A stretch of 32,311 nt of DNA from assembly GCF_003429565.1 (NCBI RefSeq), contig NZ_QUAK01000014.1:21916-54226 (forward strand), given 5' to 3'. A program made the translations under genes and the position numbers. Below, piece after piece: positions 16,882 to 26,269 of the stretch. The notes beneath the pieces are model-generated. The model saw only the letters and a program-made list of their open reading frames with translations. It had not been told where the DNA came from and did not search any database. This DNA is from Streptomyces triticagri. GTDB taxonomy: Bacteria > Actinomycetota > Actinomycetes > Streptomycetales > Streptomycetaceae. Position 1 is the first letter of the stretch, and every line of letters starts with the position of its first letter.

Positions 16882-19629
16882 CTAGGCCCTCGGCCGGGAC
16901 TCGCGCTGTCCGGGGACTGTACCGGCACCGCCGTGACCGGGCGGAACGTCGTGCGTGAGCAGTGTGCGGTTGAGCGGGACACCGTTCAGGAACCTTGCTC
17001 GGTCGTCGGGCGCTGCCATGCTGTCGGCTTTGCGGTGGATCTCTGTCCTCGCCCGGTCCCAGAGTGTCTGCGCTTCGTGCGGTGCACCTGCCGCGTGCAG
17101 TGCACGGGCGGCGTCGTGGAGGACTTCCTCGGTGCGCAGGGCCGGCATGTCACCGCGCTCTTCGAGGACGCTCAGGGCCATACGTGCGTCTGCGGCCGCG
17201 TCGTCAATGTCGCCCGCGTGCGACCGGAGCCGGCTGCGGAGGCAGTACGCGGCGATCCTGCTGCGGTCCATACCGGTTCGCTCGGTCTCTACCAGGGAGT
17301 CTCGGGCCAGTCGAGCGGCGAGGTCCGGGTCGTGGCCGGTCTCCAGGAGGACCTCGACATACAGGTTGCGGACGATGGGGACGAGGTTCACCAGCCAGGT
17401 GCAGGTGGTTTCCTGCCAGGCCTCTTCGGCCAGTGCGACCGCTTCCCGGGCACGTGTCCGATCGCGGGAGGTGATGAGTGCCAGCAGCGCGGAGTTGTAC
17501 GCGTGCCATCCACTGGCACCACCCCGGCTCTCCTCGAACTGCAGGGCCCGTGAGAGTGCCTCCCGAGCCTTGTCCTCCGCGCCCATCGCAACATGGAGCT
17601 GGGCGAGATAGTTCAGCGCTATGGGGAGCTCGACCTGCGGAGTCTCCCCGTCGAGACGGGCGACGCACCGCTCGAGCCGGACGCGGGCTTCGTCGAAGCG
17701 GCCGGCGTCGAAGAGGTTGACCCCGATCTGCATCTCATTCAGGTTCCGGGCATGCTGCAGGACCGGGTTCCCGGTCTCGCTGAGCTGAGGTGCCGATCCG
17801 TACAGGCGCTCCGCGTCAACGAGGACGGCCAGACCTGCCTTCAGGTCGCGCTTGGGCAGCTGTCGCCCGTACTCGACCATGGCCACGTACAGCGCAGTGA
17901 TGCCTTCGTCGCCGCATTCGCGGGCACGCTGTACGGCTTCCTCAAGCTTGGCCAGTGATGGTGCCAGACCGTCCACGGCCAGCAGTGTCTTGCCGCGCAG
18001 CAGCGTGGTCCTGGCGATGAGCAGGCGGTCTCCCAGCCGGCGTGCGGCCTGTTCGGCTTCGGCGGCCAGTGTGTCGATCTCGGGTCGGGCATGATCCGTA
18101 TGGCCGCCTTGCCAGCGGACCTCGGTCAGGCTCAGCAGGAGCTCCACGGCCTCGACCAGTCTGCGGTCGTGATCCTCTGTGCCTTCGGGGAGCAGGCGCA
18201 CCGCGTCGATGGCGGTACGGCAATGCTGCTCGGCCTGCAGGAAAGCGAGCTCCTCCACAGCGGCCGTGCGCGCGAGGTCCAAGTGGGCGACGGCGCACTC
18301 CGCCGCACGCGCCGGGCCGGCCTGACGGAGCTGATCGGCGATGAGTACGCGCAGCTCTCGGGGGAGTTCACTGCCTGCTGCCCTGGGCAGCCTGCCCAGC
18401 GCGTCGGCGATGCCGGCGTGCCTCAACAGGCGTGCTCCCTCGCGCTGTTGGACGCGTCGGATGGTGCGCTGGAGGAGACGGTGCTCGAAGTCGTACCAGT
18501 CGATGTGCAGGTTTCTGGTCCAACGCGGCAGCTCCGAGCGGCGTCGCTCGGTCACCAGGCCGTGGTCCCTCTGGATGGCATGAAGGCGGTCCTGAACCTG
18601 GAGCTGCGGCATCCCGGTGACCTCCGCGACGGTGTGCGAGCAGAAGAACTCACCCATGGTCGCTCCGACCACCAGCAGCTCCCGATCGTGGGGATCCAGG
18701 CGCCCGAAACGGTCCTCGATGGCCGCCGGGAGCTTCTCGGGAAGAGGGACGTCCGCTCCGTACCCCGGGTGCCACAAGTTCAAGACTTGGTCCACGAACA
18801 CCGGGTGCCCGGCGGTCGCATCGAAGACGTGATCCGGGAATCGCTCCGGCACCGCCTTGCCCCGGAGCCGTTCGGTCACCAACTGTCGTACGGCCCATGC
18901 GGGAAGCGCCGGCACCTGATGCCGCAACACCGAATCGGTGCCGTAGTCACGTTCCCACTCCGCAAGCAGCTCATGCACCGCCTGACCCCCACTCGCCGAC
19001 CGCCCGTACGAGCCGAGTCCCAGCACCAGCGCCAACGGCTCATCCCGGAGCCGGGGAAGCAGAAGGTGCAGCAGCTCCAGCGTCCCGTGGTCGGACAGCT
19101 GAATGTCATCGATCATCAGCAACAGGGGCTTGCCATCGCGCGCCTGCTGCACCACGACATCCACCAACTGCCGAGTCGCCAGACCGTCAGCATGCAGCAG
19201 GCTGTCCCCCGGGATCGACCCGGTGGCCACCGTGGCCGCTGCCGCCGCACGCGTCGCGGTGAACGCCGCACCCAGACCGGGTACGGCCACCGACAGAAGC
19301 TCGGGGGCGGCAGCCGCCGTGCCTTCCCGCAACATCCGCGCCAGCCTCGACCTCCGAGGCGGTTCGACCGGCGATTTCGACAACTGCGTGAGCGCATCCC
19401 ACACAGGCGCATACCGCGAGCCCGTACCGATCGTCGGCATACATCTCGACAGGACGATCCGGCACGTCCCGCCGGACTCGGTGGCGGCAAACCTGCGCAT
19501 CAACGTGGACTTCCCAAAGCCCGAGTCGCCCTCGACGACCAGCAGACTCCCCACTCCTTGCGACAGCCGGTCACGCACACCGCCGATCATTGCCAGGCTC
19601 TCCGACCGATCCACGAACACCGGCTCCAC
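16882..19629 (-). CDS. Large STAND/LAL-like NTPase with TPR-type C-terminus, no DNA-binding domain
   Basis: GTG 19629 is preferred because GGGAGGGG lies 5 nt upstream; the frame is open back to GTG 19659. The product is about 915 aa. It opens with FVDRSESLAMIGGVRDRL, typical of AAA_16 modules in LuxR-family (LAL) regulators. Walker A GDSGFGKST (34-42) and Walker B LLLMIDD (169-175) follow, with a sensor-like region LALVLGLGSYGRS. From about residue 430 the chain is helical repeats of TPR type (for example RLLIARTTLLRGKTLLAV, RFDEARVRLERCVARL). LAL regulators usually end in a LuxR helix-turn-helix; here the end is a short Gly/Arg-rich tail with none. It may be a signal-responsive NTPase of another kind. 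The QueD-like gene is directly downstream. Confidence 0.82.
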   Translation of the reverse strand: MEPVFVDRSESLAMIGGVRDRLSQGVGSLLVVEGDSGFGKSTLMRRFAATESGGTCRIVLSRCMPTIGTGSRYAPVWDALTQLSKSPVEPPRRSRLARMLREGTAAAAPELLSVAVPGLGAAFTATRAAAAATVATGSIPGDSLLHADGLATRQLVDVVVQQARDGKPLLLMIDDIQLSDHGTLELLHLLLPRLRDEPLALVLGLGSYGRSASGGQAVHELLAEWERDYGTDSVLRHQVPALPAWAVRQLVTERLRGKAVPERFPDHVFDATAGHPVFVDQVLNLWHPGYGADVPLPEKLPAAIEDRFGRLDPHDRELLVVGATMGEFFCSHTVAEVTGMPQLQVQDRLHAIQRDHGLVTERRRSELPRWTRNLHIDWYDFEHRLLQRTIRRVQQREGARLLRHAGIADALGRLPRAAGSELPRELRVLIADQLRQAGPARAAECAVAHLDLARTAAVEELAFLQAEQHCRTAIDAVRLLPEGTEDHDRRLVEAVELLLSLTEVRWQGGHTDHARPEIDTLAAEAEQAARRLGDRLLIARTTLLRGKTLLAVDGLAPSLAKLEEAVQRARECGDEGITALYVAMVEYGRQLPKRDLKAGLAVLVDAERLYGSAPQLSETGNPVLQHARNLNEMQIGVNLFDAGRFDEARVRLERCVARLDGETPQVELPIALNYLAQLHVAMGAEDKAREALSRALQFEESRGGASGWHAYNSALLALITSRDRTRAREAVALAEEAWQETTCTWLVNLVPIVRNLYVEVLLETGHDPDLAARLARDSLVETERTGMDRSRIAAYCLRSRLRSHAGDIDDAAADARMALSVLEERGDMPALRTEEVLHDAARALHAAGAPHEAQTLWDRARTEIHRKADSMAAPDDRARFLNGVPLNRTLLTHDVPPGHGGAGTVPGQRESRPRA

Positions 19630-20112
19630 GGCGGCCCCTCCCCTGTCCCGACAGCCCACGATGCCTCTGACACCGCACCCTCAACACCTTATGATCATCA
19701 GCGAGTTCGGGCACGGATTTGGCATCTTTGGCGTGATCGAGACGTCACGGTCCGTACGTCAGCCGACAGTGCCACCTTCACGCCGCACCGCGGCGTCAAG
19801 CGCCCTTCTGACTGGCTCGCTTCGAGAATGCCCTCGTCGTCGATCCATCCGTCATCGGACACCCATCCAGCGGCCATGACCGCCAAGTTGACGTGCTACT
19901 TGCCGGCGCACCCAAATTTCTTCAGAAACTTCCACGTCTGGAACCCACGGGCATAGTGCCTGGTCAGCAATGGATCCGCCGGCGAGCTGTGACCGGCGGC
20001 AGGTCCGTGGCGGCGCCGTGGCTGAGGGGAGGTCAGGCGACCGCCAGGTGGTGGCAGGGGTGCCTGGAGTGATGGCGGCGTCCAGTTCGCCACTCCGGCA
20101 AGGAGCCATCGC
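19630..20112. other. Divergent intergenic region between the NTPase gene and the transfer region
   Basis: The 483 bases lie between genes facing away from each other and must hold both promoters. A TTGACG at about 19887-19892 is a possible -35 for the plus-strand gene, but no good -10 stands 16-18 nt downstream. A 7-bp perfect palindrome lies at 19780-19796 (listed separately). AAGGAG at 20100-20105 is the ribosome binding site of the next gene. No coding sequence is supported here. Confidence 0.45.
19780..19796. promoter_or_regulatory. Palindrome ACGCCGC-ACC-GCGGCGT, candidate operator or hairpin
   Basis: Two exact 7-nt arms with a 3-nt centre sit in the divergent intergenic region, 151 nt upstream of the NTPase start. 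This is a plausible place for an operator. No T-run follows, so termination is less likely. Only the symmetry is seen directly. Confidence 0.3.
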
Positions 20113-20889
20113 ATGCGCCGCATGACGTGCACGTCGTCGTTCTCGTCGTCCGTTTCTGCTTCTGCTTCTCCGTTCAATCAGCTTGATTCTGCGTTGTTGG
20201 CGCTGGCCGGCGGGCCCCGGCCGGTCTGCCTCCCCGCGGTTCTTCTCGCTCCGAGTGCACCGTCCGGCGCGATGCCGGTGGATCTCGTCCGTGCCCGCAT
20301 GGCGCACCCGTCCACGCCGGAGGCGGCGCGGGCGCGCGTGTGGGACGAGGTGATCCGTCGGCGTCGTCTGCACGGTGAGCCGTGGGGCACGGTCGGTGTG
20401 GCGCTGACGCTGCCGATGCTGCGCCGCTCGCTCGCCCGGCTGCCGCGTCTCGCGGAGCTGGAGTCCAGTGAACTGGAGCAGGAGGTGCTGGCCGCCGTGA
20501 TGGATCAGTTCGAGGCCGTCAGCGAGGACGGGGCTCCGCAGGAGGTCGGGCTGCAGTTGGTCCGGGCTGGGGATCGTGCCGCCCACCGTGTCCTCTACGC
20601 GGTGCAGCGCGATCGTCGTATGCGTACGACGGCGTCGCTCGAGGACTGCGCCAACGAGATGCCGGTCACGAGGAGTTCGTCGTCGGAGGTGTACGACGTG
20701 CTGGATCGGGCTGTGCAGGCGGGTGTCATCACTGCGCTGGAGGCGGAGCTCATTGCCGTGACGCGGTTGGACGGTGAGAGTGCCAAGTCGTGTGCGCAGC
20801 AGGTCGGTACGAGTGTCCGGTCGGTGTTCCGGAATCGTTCGGCGGCCGAGCAGCGTCTGTCCGCGGCTCTCCTGGCCGACGAGCTGTAG
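20113..20889 (+). CDS. Helix-turn-helix (sigma-like) protein at the head of the transfer region
   Basis: ATG 20113 has AAGGAG 7 nt upstream. The 258-aa product is not recognised as a named family. The first 55 residues are low-complexity. A helical middle part (RVWDEVIRRRRLHGEPWGTVGVALTLPMLRR and following) resembles a domain that often accompanies actinobacterial transfer genes. The C-terminus has an acidic helix followed by LIAVTRLDGESAKSCAQQVGTSVRSVFRNRSAAEQRL, which reads as a helix-turn-helix like region 4 of sigma factors (a helix, a turn at QVGTS, and an Arg-rich recognition helix). I infer a transcription regulator for the downstream genes. It could alternatively be a replication or partition accessory. 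Confidence 0.65.
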   Translation: MRRMTCTSSFSSSVSASASPFNQLDSALLALAGGPRPVCLPAVLLAPSAPSGAMPVDLVRARMAHPSTPEAARARVWDEVIRRRRLHGEPWGTVGVALTLPMLRRSLARLPRLAELESSELEQEVLAAVMDQFEAVSEDGAPQEVGLQLVRAGDRAAHRVLYAVQRDRRMRTTASLEDCANEMPVTRSSSSEVYDVLDRAVQAGVITALEAELIAVTRLDGESAKSCAQQVGTSVRSVFRNRSAAEQRLSAALLADEL

Positions 20890-20947
20890 CGGGCGGCGTC
20901 TCTGGCACGACGTGTCGTCGGGTTTCTCCTTAGAGGCGTGAGAGCGC

Positions 20948-20964
20948 AGCGCCTGGTGGGCGCT
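20948..20964. terminator. Weak hairpin AGCGCC-TGGTG-GGCGCT after the regulator gene
   Basis: The hairpin has a 6-bp exact stem (20948-20953 and 20959-20964) with a 5-nt loop, 59 nt after the regulator stop. It is followed by only a few T, so termination would be partial at best. The 298 bases between 20890 and 21187 hold nothing else I can support, apart from the expected promoter and the GGAGG (21175-21179) of the next gene. Confidence 0.3.
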
Positions 20965-21187
20965 TGATGGTTGCTCTCGCGTCGCCCATCGTCCCTGGGT
21001 TTCGGTACGGCGCTTCGTGCTGACACTCGGAATCCGCTCCCTCGGGCCACGTGCTCCTCCCTCAGAAGGAGGTGGTGCACCGCCGTGGGCTGCCGGAGCC
21101 CAGGGGCGTGGGAGGCGTCGGCGAATGCGCGCCGGCGCTCTGTTCTTTCCCGGGTCAGTGGTCGTGGTCCTGACGGAGGTGTTCGCC

Positions 21188-21562
21188 GTGTCCGATTCGC
21201 CGTCGCGTCGTCAGGCGGAAGGTGCCGGTGCTGTGCCCCGCGGGCGCGGGCCGTGCGTGCGACGTGCCCTGTTCGTTCTGGCACTGGCGGTGGGGGTGAC
21301 GTGGTCGGATGCGTCGGTGTCCTGGGCTGCGGCCACGATCCCACAGGTGATCACGAATCTGCGGAACTGGATCGTGGGCATCCTGGCTGGGCTCGCGACG
21401 TTGTTCCTCACGTTCGGTGGTCTGCGCTATCTGATGGCCGGTGGTGATCCGGGGGAAGTGGAGGCAGCCAAGCGGGCGTTGAAGGCCGCGGCGATCGGGT
21501 ACGGGCTGGCGATCTTGGCGCCGGCGCTGGTCACCGTTCTCAAGTCGATTGTGGGGGCCTGA
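21188..21562 (+). CDS. VirB2/TrbC-like small membrane protein (type IV secretion)
   Basis: GTG 21188 is chosen because GGAGG stands 8 nt upstream and the resulting N-terminus is a clean signal sequence; longer starts (frame open from 21017) lack support. The 124-aa product has a signal peptide (RRALFVLALAVGVTW ... SWAA) and a short loop, then two hydrophobic segments: IVGILAGLATLFLTFGGLRYLMAG and ALKAAAIGYGLAILAPALVTVLKSIVG. A charged bridge GDPGEVEAAKR lies between them. Size, processed N-terminus and helical hairpin fit the VirB2/TrbC pilin-type subunit of conjugation systems. In Gram-positives this protein probably forms part of the membrane channel rather than a pilus. It is 2 nt from the next gene and starts the transfer operon. 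Confidence 0.75.
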   Translation: MSDSPSRRQAEGAGAVPRGRGPCVRRALFVLALAVGVTWSDASVSWAAATIPQVITNLRNWIVGILAGLATLFLTFGGLRYLMAGGDPGEVEAAKRALKAAAIGYGLAILAPALVTVLKSIVGA

Positions 21563-21564
21563 CG

Positions 21565-23514
21565 GTGTGCCCGCCGGCCACTCGCGTCGTTCAGGTGTCT
21601 TTGTTCCTGCTGGTCACGGCTCTACTTGCCATCGGTTTCGCCGCGTCGGCTCACTCCGTACCTGAGCACCTGCCGACCGGTGTCCCCGCCGCACCGGCCC
21701 CCGAGCCCGACCCGGAACCGGCACCGGGAGTGCCTCCTGCCGAACCCGACTCCGGGTCCGGGTCCGCGCGGCCAGAGCCCACCCCGGGGACCACGCCGTC
21801 GCCCGGACCGCGGCCGAGCAGCCCTCCGGAGTCCCCGGACGAAGCGGAGCCGACGCCCGGTCCGACTCCCCCGGCCACCCCTCCCGATCCGGATGCCGGA
21901 GGGTTCTTCGGGAACCTGCTCGACATTCCCGGGATGATCGTCGACGCGATCACCTCGTTCCTGGGCACGCTCATCGAGCAGGCGATGAAGCCGTTCCGGG
22001 AATTGCTTGCCGACACGCTTCTGGCGACGCCGGACGTCACTCGGCATGCCGACATCAAACGCCTGTGGACCGGCTCGATGGCCATCGCGATCGGTATGTA
22101 CGTGCTGTTCGTGACGGGCGGCGGTTTCACGGTCATGGGCTATGAGACGGTCCAGACTCGCTACGCCCTCAAGGAGATCGGCCCGCGGCTCATTGTGGGC
22201 ATCGTCGCCGCGACGACGTCGCTGACCGTCATGGGCAAGGCGATCAGCCTCGCCAATGCGCTTGCTCACGCGGTCATGGGCACGGATCTGTCGGATGCGG
22301 GGCAGGGGTTGGTCGAGCGGGCTCTGCCTTTCGCGTTGTTCGGCTCGGCCGGGGTGGCGATCTACTTGCTGCTCCTGGCGGTGGTCGAGCTCGTACTGAT
22401 CATTGCTGTGCTGGTCGGGTTCATCGTGCGGGTGGCTCTGATGGCGCTGCTCGCGGTGGCGGGGCCGCTCGTGCTGGCGTGTCATGCGCATCCGGTGACG
22501 GATCCGCTGGCGCGCTTGTGGTGGCGAGGGCTTGCCGGGTGTCTGGTCATTCAGGTCGCGCAGTCGATGACGTTCGTACTCGCGTTGAAGCTGTTCTTCG
22601 CTCCGGGGGCGACGGCGCTCGGGGTCCCGAAGTCAGACGAGTTGGGGACGCTGCTTGCTGGACTCGCCCTGTTCTGGGTGTTGTTCAAGATTCCGGGCTG
22701 GACGCTGCAGGTCGTGCTGCGCGGGACGCCGATCCAGCAGCCGCATGCTCCGGCCCCGGTGCGGATGCTGCGGCATCTGGCGATGTACCAGATGATCGGG
22801 CCCTACCTGCCCGGTGGGGGCGCGCGGGGTCGCCGTGGGACTCGGCCTTCGACAGGCTCGAGCCCCGGCCGAAGGGGAGGCGGCGGCGCACCGCCGGGTC
22901 GCGGGCCCCGGCCTGCAGGGCCGGCAGGCGGTGGTCCCGGTCGGCCTGGCCCATCAGGCGGCGGCACCGGAGGCCGCGGTCCCGCGGCGGGCAGTCACGG
23001 TCACGCCTCGCCGGCCGGGGGCACGCCGAGCGTCCCTGGTCCTTCCGGGTCTCCGGCCTCGTCGGCTGCCGGCTCGCCCACGCCTCGCGCATCGACGCCG
23101 TCGCCGAGCAGCACGACGTCGACGATGCCACCTCCGTCGGCGTCCGCGTCTTCCAGTGGACGGTCTAGCCACTGGACCCCGCCGGCGAGATCGGCCCCGG
23201 CGTCCCGCGGACACGTACTCGGCGATCACCCGGCGCCCCCGGTTCCCGCACCCGCGCGCCCCACGCCCACCTCACCAGCGCCCCGGAACGGCTCGGCAGA
23301 CCCTGCCCGCACCCGGCGGCCGCCCGAGTCACCCCCGCCAGGCCGAACTCCCCAACCGCCGGCCCGGATACCCGTCGAGCACACCGAACGCTTCGCACCA
23401 CCCCCCACTGGCCCGGCACGTACCCGCATCCGTCCGGTCGCGCGTCCTGCGCAACTCAGGCTCCCCCTCGAAACACCCCGCCCGCCGCGCACCCCACGGA
23501 GGCGCACGCCATGA
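21565..23514 (+). CDS. VirB6/TrbL-like polytopic membrane protein
   Basis: GTG 21565 lies 2 nt after the preceding stop, so translation is probably coupled. The 649-aa product has three parts. The first is a signal peptide (residues 1-30) plus a Pro/Glu/Gly-rich external linker to about 115. The second is a membrane domain at about 165-400 with at least five hydrophobic segments, including AIAIGMYVLFVTGGGF, AIYLLLLAVVELVLIIAVLVG and LALFWVLFKIPGW. The third is a Pro/Ser/Gly-rich, presumably cytoplasmic tail ending AQLRLPLETPRPPRTPRRRTP. Topology and operon position match the channel component VirB6/TrbL. The tail is highly skewed in composition, and alternative frames through 22814-23168 also look open; I keep this frame because its end is conserved-looking and overlaps the next start by 4 nt. 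Confidence 0.75.
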   Translation: MCPPATRVVQVSLFLLVTALLAIGFAASAHSVPEHLPTGVPAAPAPEPDPEPAPGVPPAEPDSGSGSARPEPTPGTTPSPGPRPSSPPESPDEAEPTPGPTPPATPPDPDAGGFFGNLLDIPGMIVDAITSFLGTLIEQAMKPFRELLADTLLATPDVTRHADIKRLWTGSMAIAIGMYVLFVTGGGFTVMGYETVQTRYALKEIGPRLIVGIVAATTSLTVMGKAISLANALAHAVMGTDLSDAGQGLVERALPFALFGSAGVAIYLLLLAVVELVLIIAVLVGFIVRVALMALLAVAGPLVLACHAHPVTDPLARLWWRGLAGCLVIQVAQSMTFVLALKLFFAPGATALGVPKSDELGTLLAGLALFWVLFKIPGWTLQVVLRGTPIQQPHAPAPVRMLRHLAMYQMIGPYLPGGGARGRRGTRPSTGSSPGRRGGGGAPPGRGPRPAGPAGGGPGRPGPSGGGTGGRGPAAGSHGHASPAGGTPSVPGPSGSPASSAAGSPTPRASTPSPSSTTSTMPPPSASASSSGRSSHWTPPARSAPASRGHVLGDHPAPPVPAPARPTPTSPAPRNGSADPARTRRPPESPPPGRTPQPPARIPVEHTERFAPPPTGPARTRIRPVARPAQLRLPLETPRPPRTPRRRTP

Positions 23515-24425
23515 CCGATCCCGCAGAGGACGACGCCGTCATCCCCGCGAAGATCCCCTCGGATGTCGCCCGCGAGGACCGCATCCTCGGCCCTCTCACC
23601 GCGCGGCAGACCGCGATCCTCGCCGTCACCGTTCTCGTCCTGTACGGCGGATTCTGGGCGACGCGGCCTCTCATGGCACCGGTCGCGTACCTCGCGCTGG
23701 TCACTCCGATCGCCCTGGTCGTGACCGTGGTCGCCGTGGGCCGCCGGGACGGCATCGGCATGGATCAACTGCTGCTCGCCGGAGTCCGCTTCCACCGCGC
23801 GCCCAAGCGCCACGTACCCGCCCCCGAAGGCGTCGACCGCCTGCCGACGGTCACACCCCCGCACTGGTCCACGCCCCGGTCACGGACGCCGGCTGCCTTG
23901 GATCTCCCCGTCAAGGCGGTCACCGATACGGCGACCCTCGATCTGGCCCGCGACGGGCACGCGGCGCTCGCAGTGTGCAGCACCGTCAATTTCCATCTGC
24001 GGACCGGTGGCGAGCAACAGGCCCTCACCGAGGCCTACGCACGCTGGTTGAACTCCCTCACCGGCCCCACCCAAATCCTGGTACGCGCCCACCGCCTGGA
24101 CACGTCTGCCCTGGTCAGCGAACTATCCGCCACCGCTCCGGCACTCCCCCACCCCGCCCTTGAACGCGCAGCACGCGCCCACGCGGACTTCCTCAACTCC
24201 CTTGCCACCGAACGCGACCTGCTCACCCGCCACGTCCTGATCGTCGCCCGCGAACCCGCCGCGGCAGGCGCCGCACGCGCCGGCCACCGACTCAACGAAG
24301 CAGCCCGGACACTCGAAGCCGCCGAGATCACGGTCTCGCCCCTCGGCGTACAGGACACAGCTGCGGCGCTGCGCACGTCCATCGACCCCGAGTCCACGAC
24401 CACCCTGGCGGGTGCCCCGTGTTGA
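23511..24425 (+). CDS. PrgI/VirB3-like transfer protein (SCO6880 type)
   Basis: ATG 23511 overlaps the previous stop (ATGA). The 304-aa product begins with AKIPSDVAREDRILGPLTARQTAILAV, followed by two membrane segments (about 35-50 and 58-75). This is the PrgI/VirB3-type pattern of Gram-positive type IV secretion. The rest (about 120-300) is a soluble domain with ALAVCSTVNFHLRTGGEQQALTEAYARWLNSL and TERDLLTRHVLIVARE. These resemble the N-terminal part of VirB4 proteins, and together with the next gene would supply a complete VirB4-type N-domain. The protein should anchor the ATPase to the membrane. It overlaps the VirB4 gene by 7 nt. Confidence 0.8.
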   Translation: MTDPAEDDAVIPAKIPSDVAREDRILGPLTARQTAILAVTVLVLYGGFWATRPLMAPVAYLALVTPIALVVTVVAVGRRDGIGMDQLLLAGVRFHRAPKRHVPAPEGVDRLPTVTPPHWSTPRSRTPAALDLPVKAVTDTATLDLARDGHAALAVCSTVNFHLRTGGEQQALTEAYARWLNSLTGPTQILVRAHRLDTSALVSELSATAPALPHPALERAARAHADFLNSLATERDLLTRHVLIVAREPAAAGAARAGHRLNEAARTLEAAEITVSPLGVQDTAAALRTSIDPESTTTLAGAPC

Positions 24426-26269
24426 AACTCAGGCGCCGGGACTCGCTGGCGCAGACGTCGCTGGACGCGCGCAACGAGCTCGCCCGGCTCGGTCCCGACG
24501 GCCTGGAAGTACAGGCCCGAACCCTGGCCGTCGGCAATCAGCTCGCCGCGACCTTGATCGTCACCGGGTATCCGGCCGAGGTCGTCCCGGGATGGCTCGA
24601 CCCCCTGCTCACGTACGCCGGCCGCCTCGATGTCGCCCTGCACATCGAGCCGGTCTCGAACGCCGCGGCCGCGCAGCAGTTGAAGCGGCAGCGGGCCCGG
24701 CTCGAGTCATCCCGCCGCAGCGGCCTGCACCACGGCCGCCTGGATGACCCGGACACCGAAGCTGCGGCTGCGGACGCCGCGGAGTTGGCGTACCGCCTCG
24801 CGCGTGGCGAAGGAAAGCTGTTCCGCCTCGGTCTCTACCTGACCGTCTACGGGCGGACCGAGGAGCACCTGGCCGAGGAGGTCGCCTCGGTGCAGTCGAT
24901 CGCCGAGTCGCTGCTGGTGTCGACCGCACCGGCGACGTACCGGGCGCTGCCCGGCTGGCTGACCACGTTGCCGCTCGGTCTGGACACCTTGCGGGTCCGG
25001 CGCACCTTCGACACCGAGGCGCTCGCAGCGTGCTTCCCGTTCGCTTCCCCCGACCTGCCCGCGGATGCGGCCATCGCGCCCGGCGGCGTGCTGTACGGCA
25101 TCAACTCGGCCAGCGGGTCGATGCTGTTGTGGGACCGGTTCGCGCAGGACAACTACAACTCCGTGACGCTGGCCCGCTCGGGGGCCGGCAAGTCGTACCT
25201 GACGAAGCTCGAGCTTCTGCGGCAGTTGTTCACCGGCGCCGAGGCCATGGTGATCGACCCGGAGGACGAGTACGTCACGCTGGCCGAGTCCGTCGGCGGC
25301 ACCGTGATCCGCCTCGGTGACCCGGAAGTTCGCCTCAATCCGTTCGATCTGCCGGCCGGCCAGACGGCCGATCCCGGCTCCGGTGCCGACCACGACGCTC
25401 TGACGCGGCGGGCCCTGTTCCTGCACACCTTTCTCGCCGTCCTGCTCGGCAGCGACCTGTCCGCGGCCGAACGCGCCGTTCTCGACCGCGCCGTCCTCGC
25501 CACCTACCGGCGCGCCGGCATCACCGGCGATCCGGCCACCTGGACACGGCCGGCACCACTGCTCGCGGATCTGGCGGACGAGTTGGGCTCGATGGACGAG
25601 TCCGCGGCGGGCGAACTCGCCATCCGTCTCGACCCGTTCGTGAAGGGATCCCACAGCCGGCTCTTCTCCGGCCCGACCACGACCCGACCGACCGGACATC
25701 TGGTCGTGTTCTGCCTCCGCGAGATCCCCGACGAGCTCAAGACCGTGAGCATGCTCCTGGCCCTCGACGCGATCTGGCGCCAGGTCGCCCACACCGGGGC
25801 CCGACGTCGACGGCTGGTCGTGGTGGACGAGGCGTGGCGGTTGATGCAGGAGCCGCACGGTGCCCGGTTCCTGTTCCGTATGTCGAAGTCCGCACGTAAG
25901 TACTGGGCCGGCCTCGCCGTGGTCACCCAGGACGGCGACGACGTCCTAGGTAGCGAGCTGGGGCGGGCCATCGTCTCGAACGCGGCGACGCAGCTGCTGA
26001 TGCGGCAATCTCCGCAGGCCATCGAGCAAATTGCCACGGCCTTCCGGCTCTCGCGCGGGGAACGTCATCACCTGTTGTCGGCGCCGCGCGGGTGCGCGCT
26101 GCTGCTGTCCGGGCGTACGAAGATCTCCTTCAGCCCGGTCGCCTCGTCCCAGGAACACGACCTCATCACCACGGACCCCGCGGAGCTGCACGCGGGCACG
26201 GACCACACGCACACGCCCGACAAGGATCCGTACGGTCTGCCCGAACTCACCGAACCACGATCCCGGTGA
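24419..26269 (+). CDS. VirB4-like ATPase of the type IV secretion system
   Basis: The 616-aa protein is the transfer-energising ATPase. GTG 24419 overlaps the preceding gene. Residues 1-200 form an alpha/beta N-domain. Walker A ARSGAGKSY is at 252-260, and the following AMVIDPEDEY is a VirB4/TraE hallmark. Walker B RRRLVVVDEAW is near 460. The arginine-finger/sensor region SKSARKYWAGLAVVTQD and the conserved SNAATQLLMRQSPQAIEQI follow. The C-terminal 40 residues are His/Asp-rich and probably unstructured. Length and motif order are normal for the family, with no frameshift. The stop TGA at 26267-26269 overlaps the next ATG by one base. Confidence 0.92.
   Translation: MLKLRRRDSLAQTSLDARNELARLGPDGLEVQARTLAVGNQLAATLIVTGYPAEVVPGWLDPLLTYAGRLDVALHIEPVSNAAAAQQLKRQRARLESSRRSGLHHGRLDDPDTEAAAADAAELAYRLARGEGKLFRLGLYLTVYGRTEEHLAEEVASVQSIAESLLVSTAPATYRALPGWLTTLPLGLDTLRVRRTFDTEALAACFPFASPDLPADAAIAPGGVLYGINSASGSMLLWDRFAQDNYNSVTLARSGAGKSYLTKLELLRQLFTGAEAMVIDPEDEYVTLAESVGGTVIRLGDPEVRLNPFDLPAGQTADPGSGADHDALTRRALFLHTFLAVLLGSDLSAAERAVLDRAVLATYRRAGITGDPATWTRPAPLLADLADELGSMDESAAGELAIRLDPFVKGSHSRLFSGPTTTRPTGHLVVFCLREIPDELKTVSMLLALDAIWRQVAHTGARRRRLVVVDEAWRLMQEPHGARFLFRMSKSARKYWAGLAVVTQDGDDVLGSELGRAIVSNAATQLLMRQSPQAIEQIATAFRLSRGERHHLLSAPRGCALLLSGRTKISFSPVASSQEHDLITTDPAELHAGTDHTHTPDKDPYGLPELTEPRSR

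Noticed and set aside
16882..19629. LuxR-family regulator with C-terminal helix-turn-helix
   Set aside because: The NTPase and repeats fit LAL regulators, but the last 60 residues are a Gly/Arg/Pro tail with no helix-turn-helix, so I did not call it a transcription factor.
22814..23168. Frameshift within the VirB6-like tail
   Set aside because: Alternative frames are open, but none shows a recognisable motif, and the main frame continues to a natural end overlapping the next start.
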